From contig CAMOVK010000011.1 of the NCBI GenBank assembly GCA_946627325.1, positions 1 through 35,984 on the forward strand: 35,984 bases of DNA, read 5' to 3'. Below the pieces are notes generated by a model that was given only the letters and a program-made list of their open reading frames with translations, had not been told where the DNA came from and did no database searches. The translations under genes and the position numbers were made by a program. Positions 35,418-35,984 of this stretch are shown one piece after another (position 1 is the first letter of the stretch; each line of letters starts with the position of its first letter). Source of the DNA: an uncultured Prevotella sp. GTDB taxonomy: Bacteria > Bacteroidota > Bacteroidia > Bacteroidales > Bacteroidaceae.

Positions 35418-35984
35418 TGAAAACAGATATTATCTTATGTGGTGTGGGAGGACAAGGTATCCTCTCTATCGCAACCATTATCGGAGAGGCAGCCATGAAT
35501 GAAAACCTCTACATTAAGCAGGCTGAGGTTCACGGAATGTCGCAGCGTGGTGGCGACGTGCAGAGTAATTTGCGCATCTCGTCAGACCCAATCAATAGCG
35601 ACCTCATTGCTAAGGGTGGTGCTGACGTTATTATATCGATGGAGCCTATGGAGGCTTTGCGATATTTGCCATATCTGAGCAAGACTGGATGGATAATAAC
35701 ATCGAGCACGCCATTTGTCAACATACCTAACTATCCAGATATGGAAAAGATTAAGGCAGACTTACAAAAGATTGACAATGTTATCGTTCTCGATATAGAA
35801 CAAATGGCTAAAGACAATGGTGTGCCTCGCTCGGCTAACGTAATACTGCTTGGTGCAGCTCAGAAAGCTCTCGGTATTGAATACGATAAACTCAAAGATG
35901 CTATACGTAGAGTATTCGGACGCAAGGGAGAAGCAATAGTCGATGCCAACATCAAGGCTTTGGCTCTCGGAAAAGCTGCGCAGA
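35417..35984 (+). CDS. iorB: Indolepyruvate:ferredoxin oxidoreductase, beta subunit (partial, runs off the window)
   Basis: The first 189 codons of the gamma-domain subunit that pairs with IorA. The frame from the ATG at 35417 is open to the window end. It begins MKTDIILCGVGGQGILS with GVGGQG near residues 9-14, followed by AEVHGMSQRGGDVQSNLRIS, both hallmarks of the pyruvate/ketoisovalerate oxidoreductase catalytic domain. Family members have about 190-200 residues, so only a few codons are missing. The one-base overlap with iorA implies translational coupling and equal subunit supply. Confidence 0.94.
   Translation, partial: MKTDIILCGVGGQGILSIATIIGEAAMNENLYIKQAEVHGMSQRGGDVQSNLRISSDPINSDLIAKGGADVIISMEPMEALRYLPYLSKTGWIITSSTPFVNIPNYPDMEKIKADLQKIDNVIVLDIEQMAKDNGVPRSANVILLGAAQKALGIEYDKLKDAIRRVFGRKGEAIVDANIKALALGKAAQ

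Overview
This window looks like chromosomal DNA of a member of the Bacteroidales, most likely Prevotella or a close relative. The evidence is a 1127-residue SecA of the Bacteroidota type, promoters of the form TTTG-N19..21-TAnnTTTG, DUF4421/DUF1460/DUF4105 proteins, a two-gene indolepyruvate:ferredoxin oxidoreductase, and a secreted protein whose C-terminal tail resembles those of Prevotella exported proteins. Nearly all of it is coding. No rRNA, tRNA, insertion sequence, prophage or CRISPR array was recognised. The genus assignment is inference from gene content.

Layout. Positions 1-211 hold the terminator of a gene outside the window and a GCAAGGG-rich stretch with a hairpin. Positions 212-8230 are leftward: an orphan ABC ATPase, secA with its own promoter, and the unit engB - ABC-F ATPase - DUF4105 membrane protein, which ends in a clear terminator. 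Positions 8231-8757 are the only non-coding stretch over 300 bases. It holds a frameshifted lipoprotein remnant, four tandem 22-bp near-palindromic repeats and a good promoter. That promoter drives a tightly packed rightward unit at 8758-16302: a cofactor-motif-less Gfo/Idh/MocA-like protein, DUF4421, DUF1460, a divergent NAD-dependent DNA ligase, a GH20 hexosaminidase with a PA14 domain, and greA. Its end converges on a leftward SDR dehydrogenase, and a hairpin inside the 3' end of greA can terminate both strands.

Positions 17239-21406 carry an OmpA-type lipoprotein with a perfect terminator, mtgA, and a UvrD/PcrA-type helicase that must start at GTG. Positions 21491-24728 are transketolase - rpiB - truA. 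Positions 24831-31422 are dapA, a secreted protein, and a sugar-nucleotide trio (DegT aminotransferase, PglF/CapD-like dehydratase, PF14907 nucleotidyltransferase) suited to making an amino-deoxysugar for surface glycans. A dipeptidyl-peptidase IV-like S9 peptidase follows. The window ends in iorA and a truncated iorB, behind a consensus promoter.

Most genes are housekeeping. The best candidate for something new is the 8.2-16.3 kb region. There a full-length LigA-like protein lacks several residues known to be essential in E. coli LigA, and it is translationally coupled to envelope proteins and a probable pseudo-oxidoreductase. Next to it lie the tandem palindromic repeats and the broken lipoprotein.
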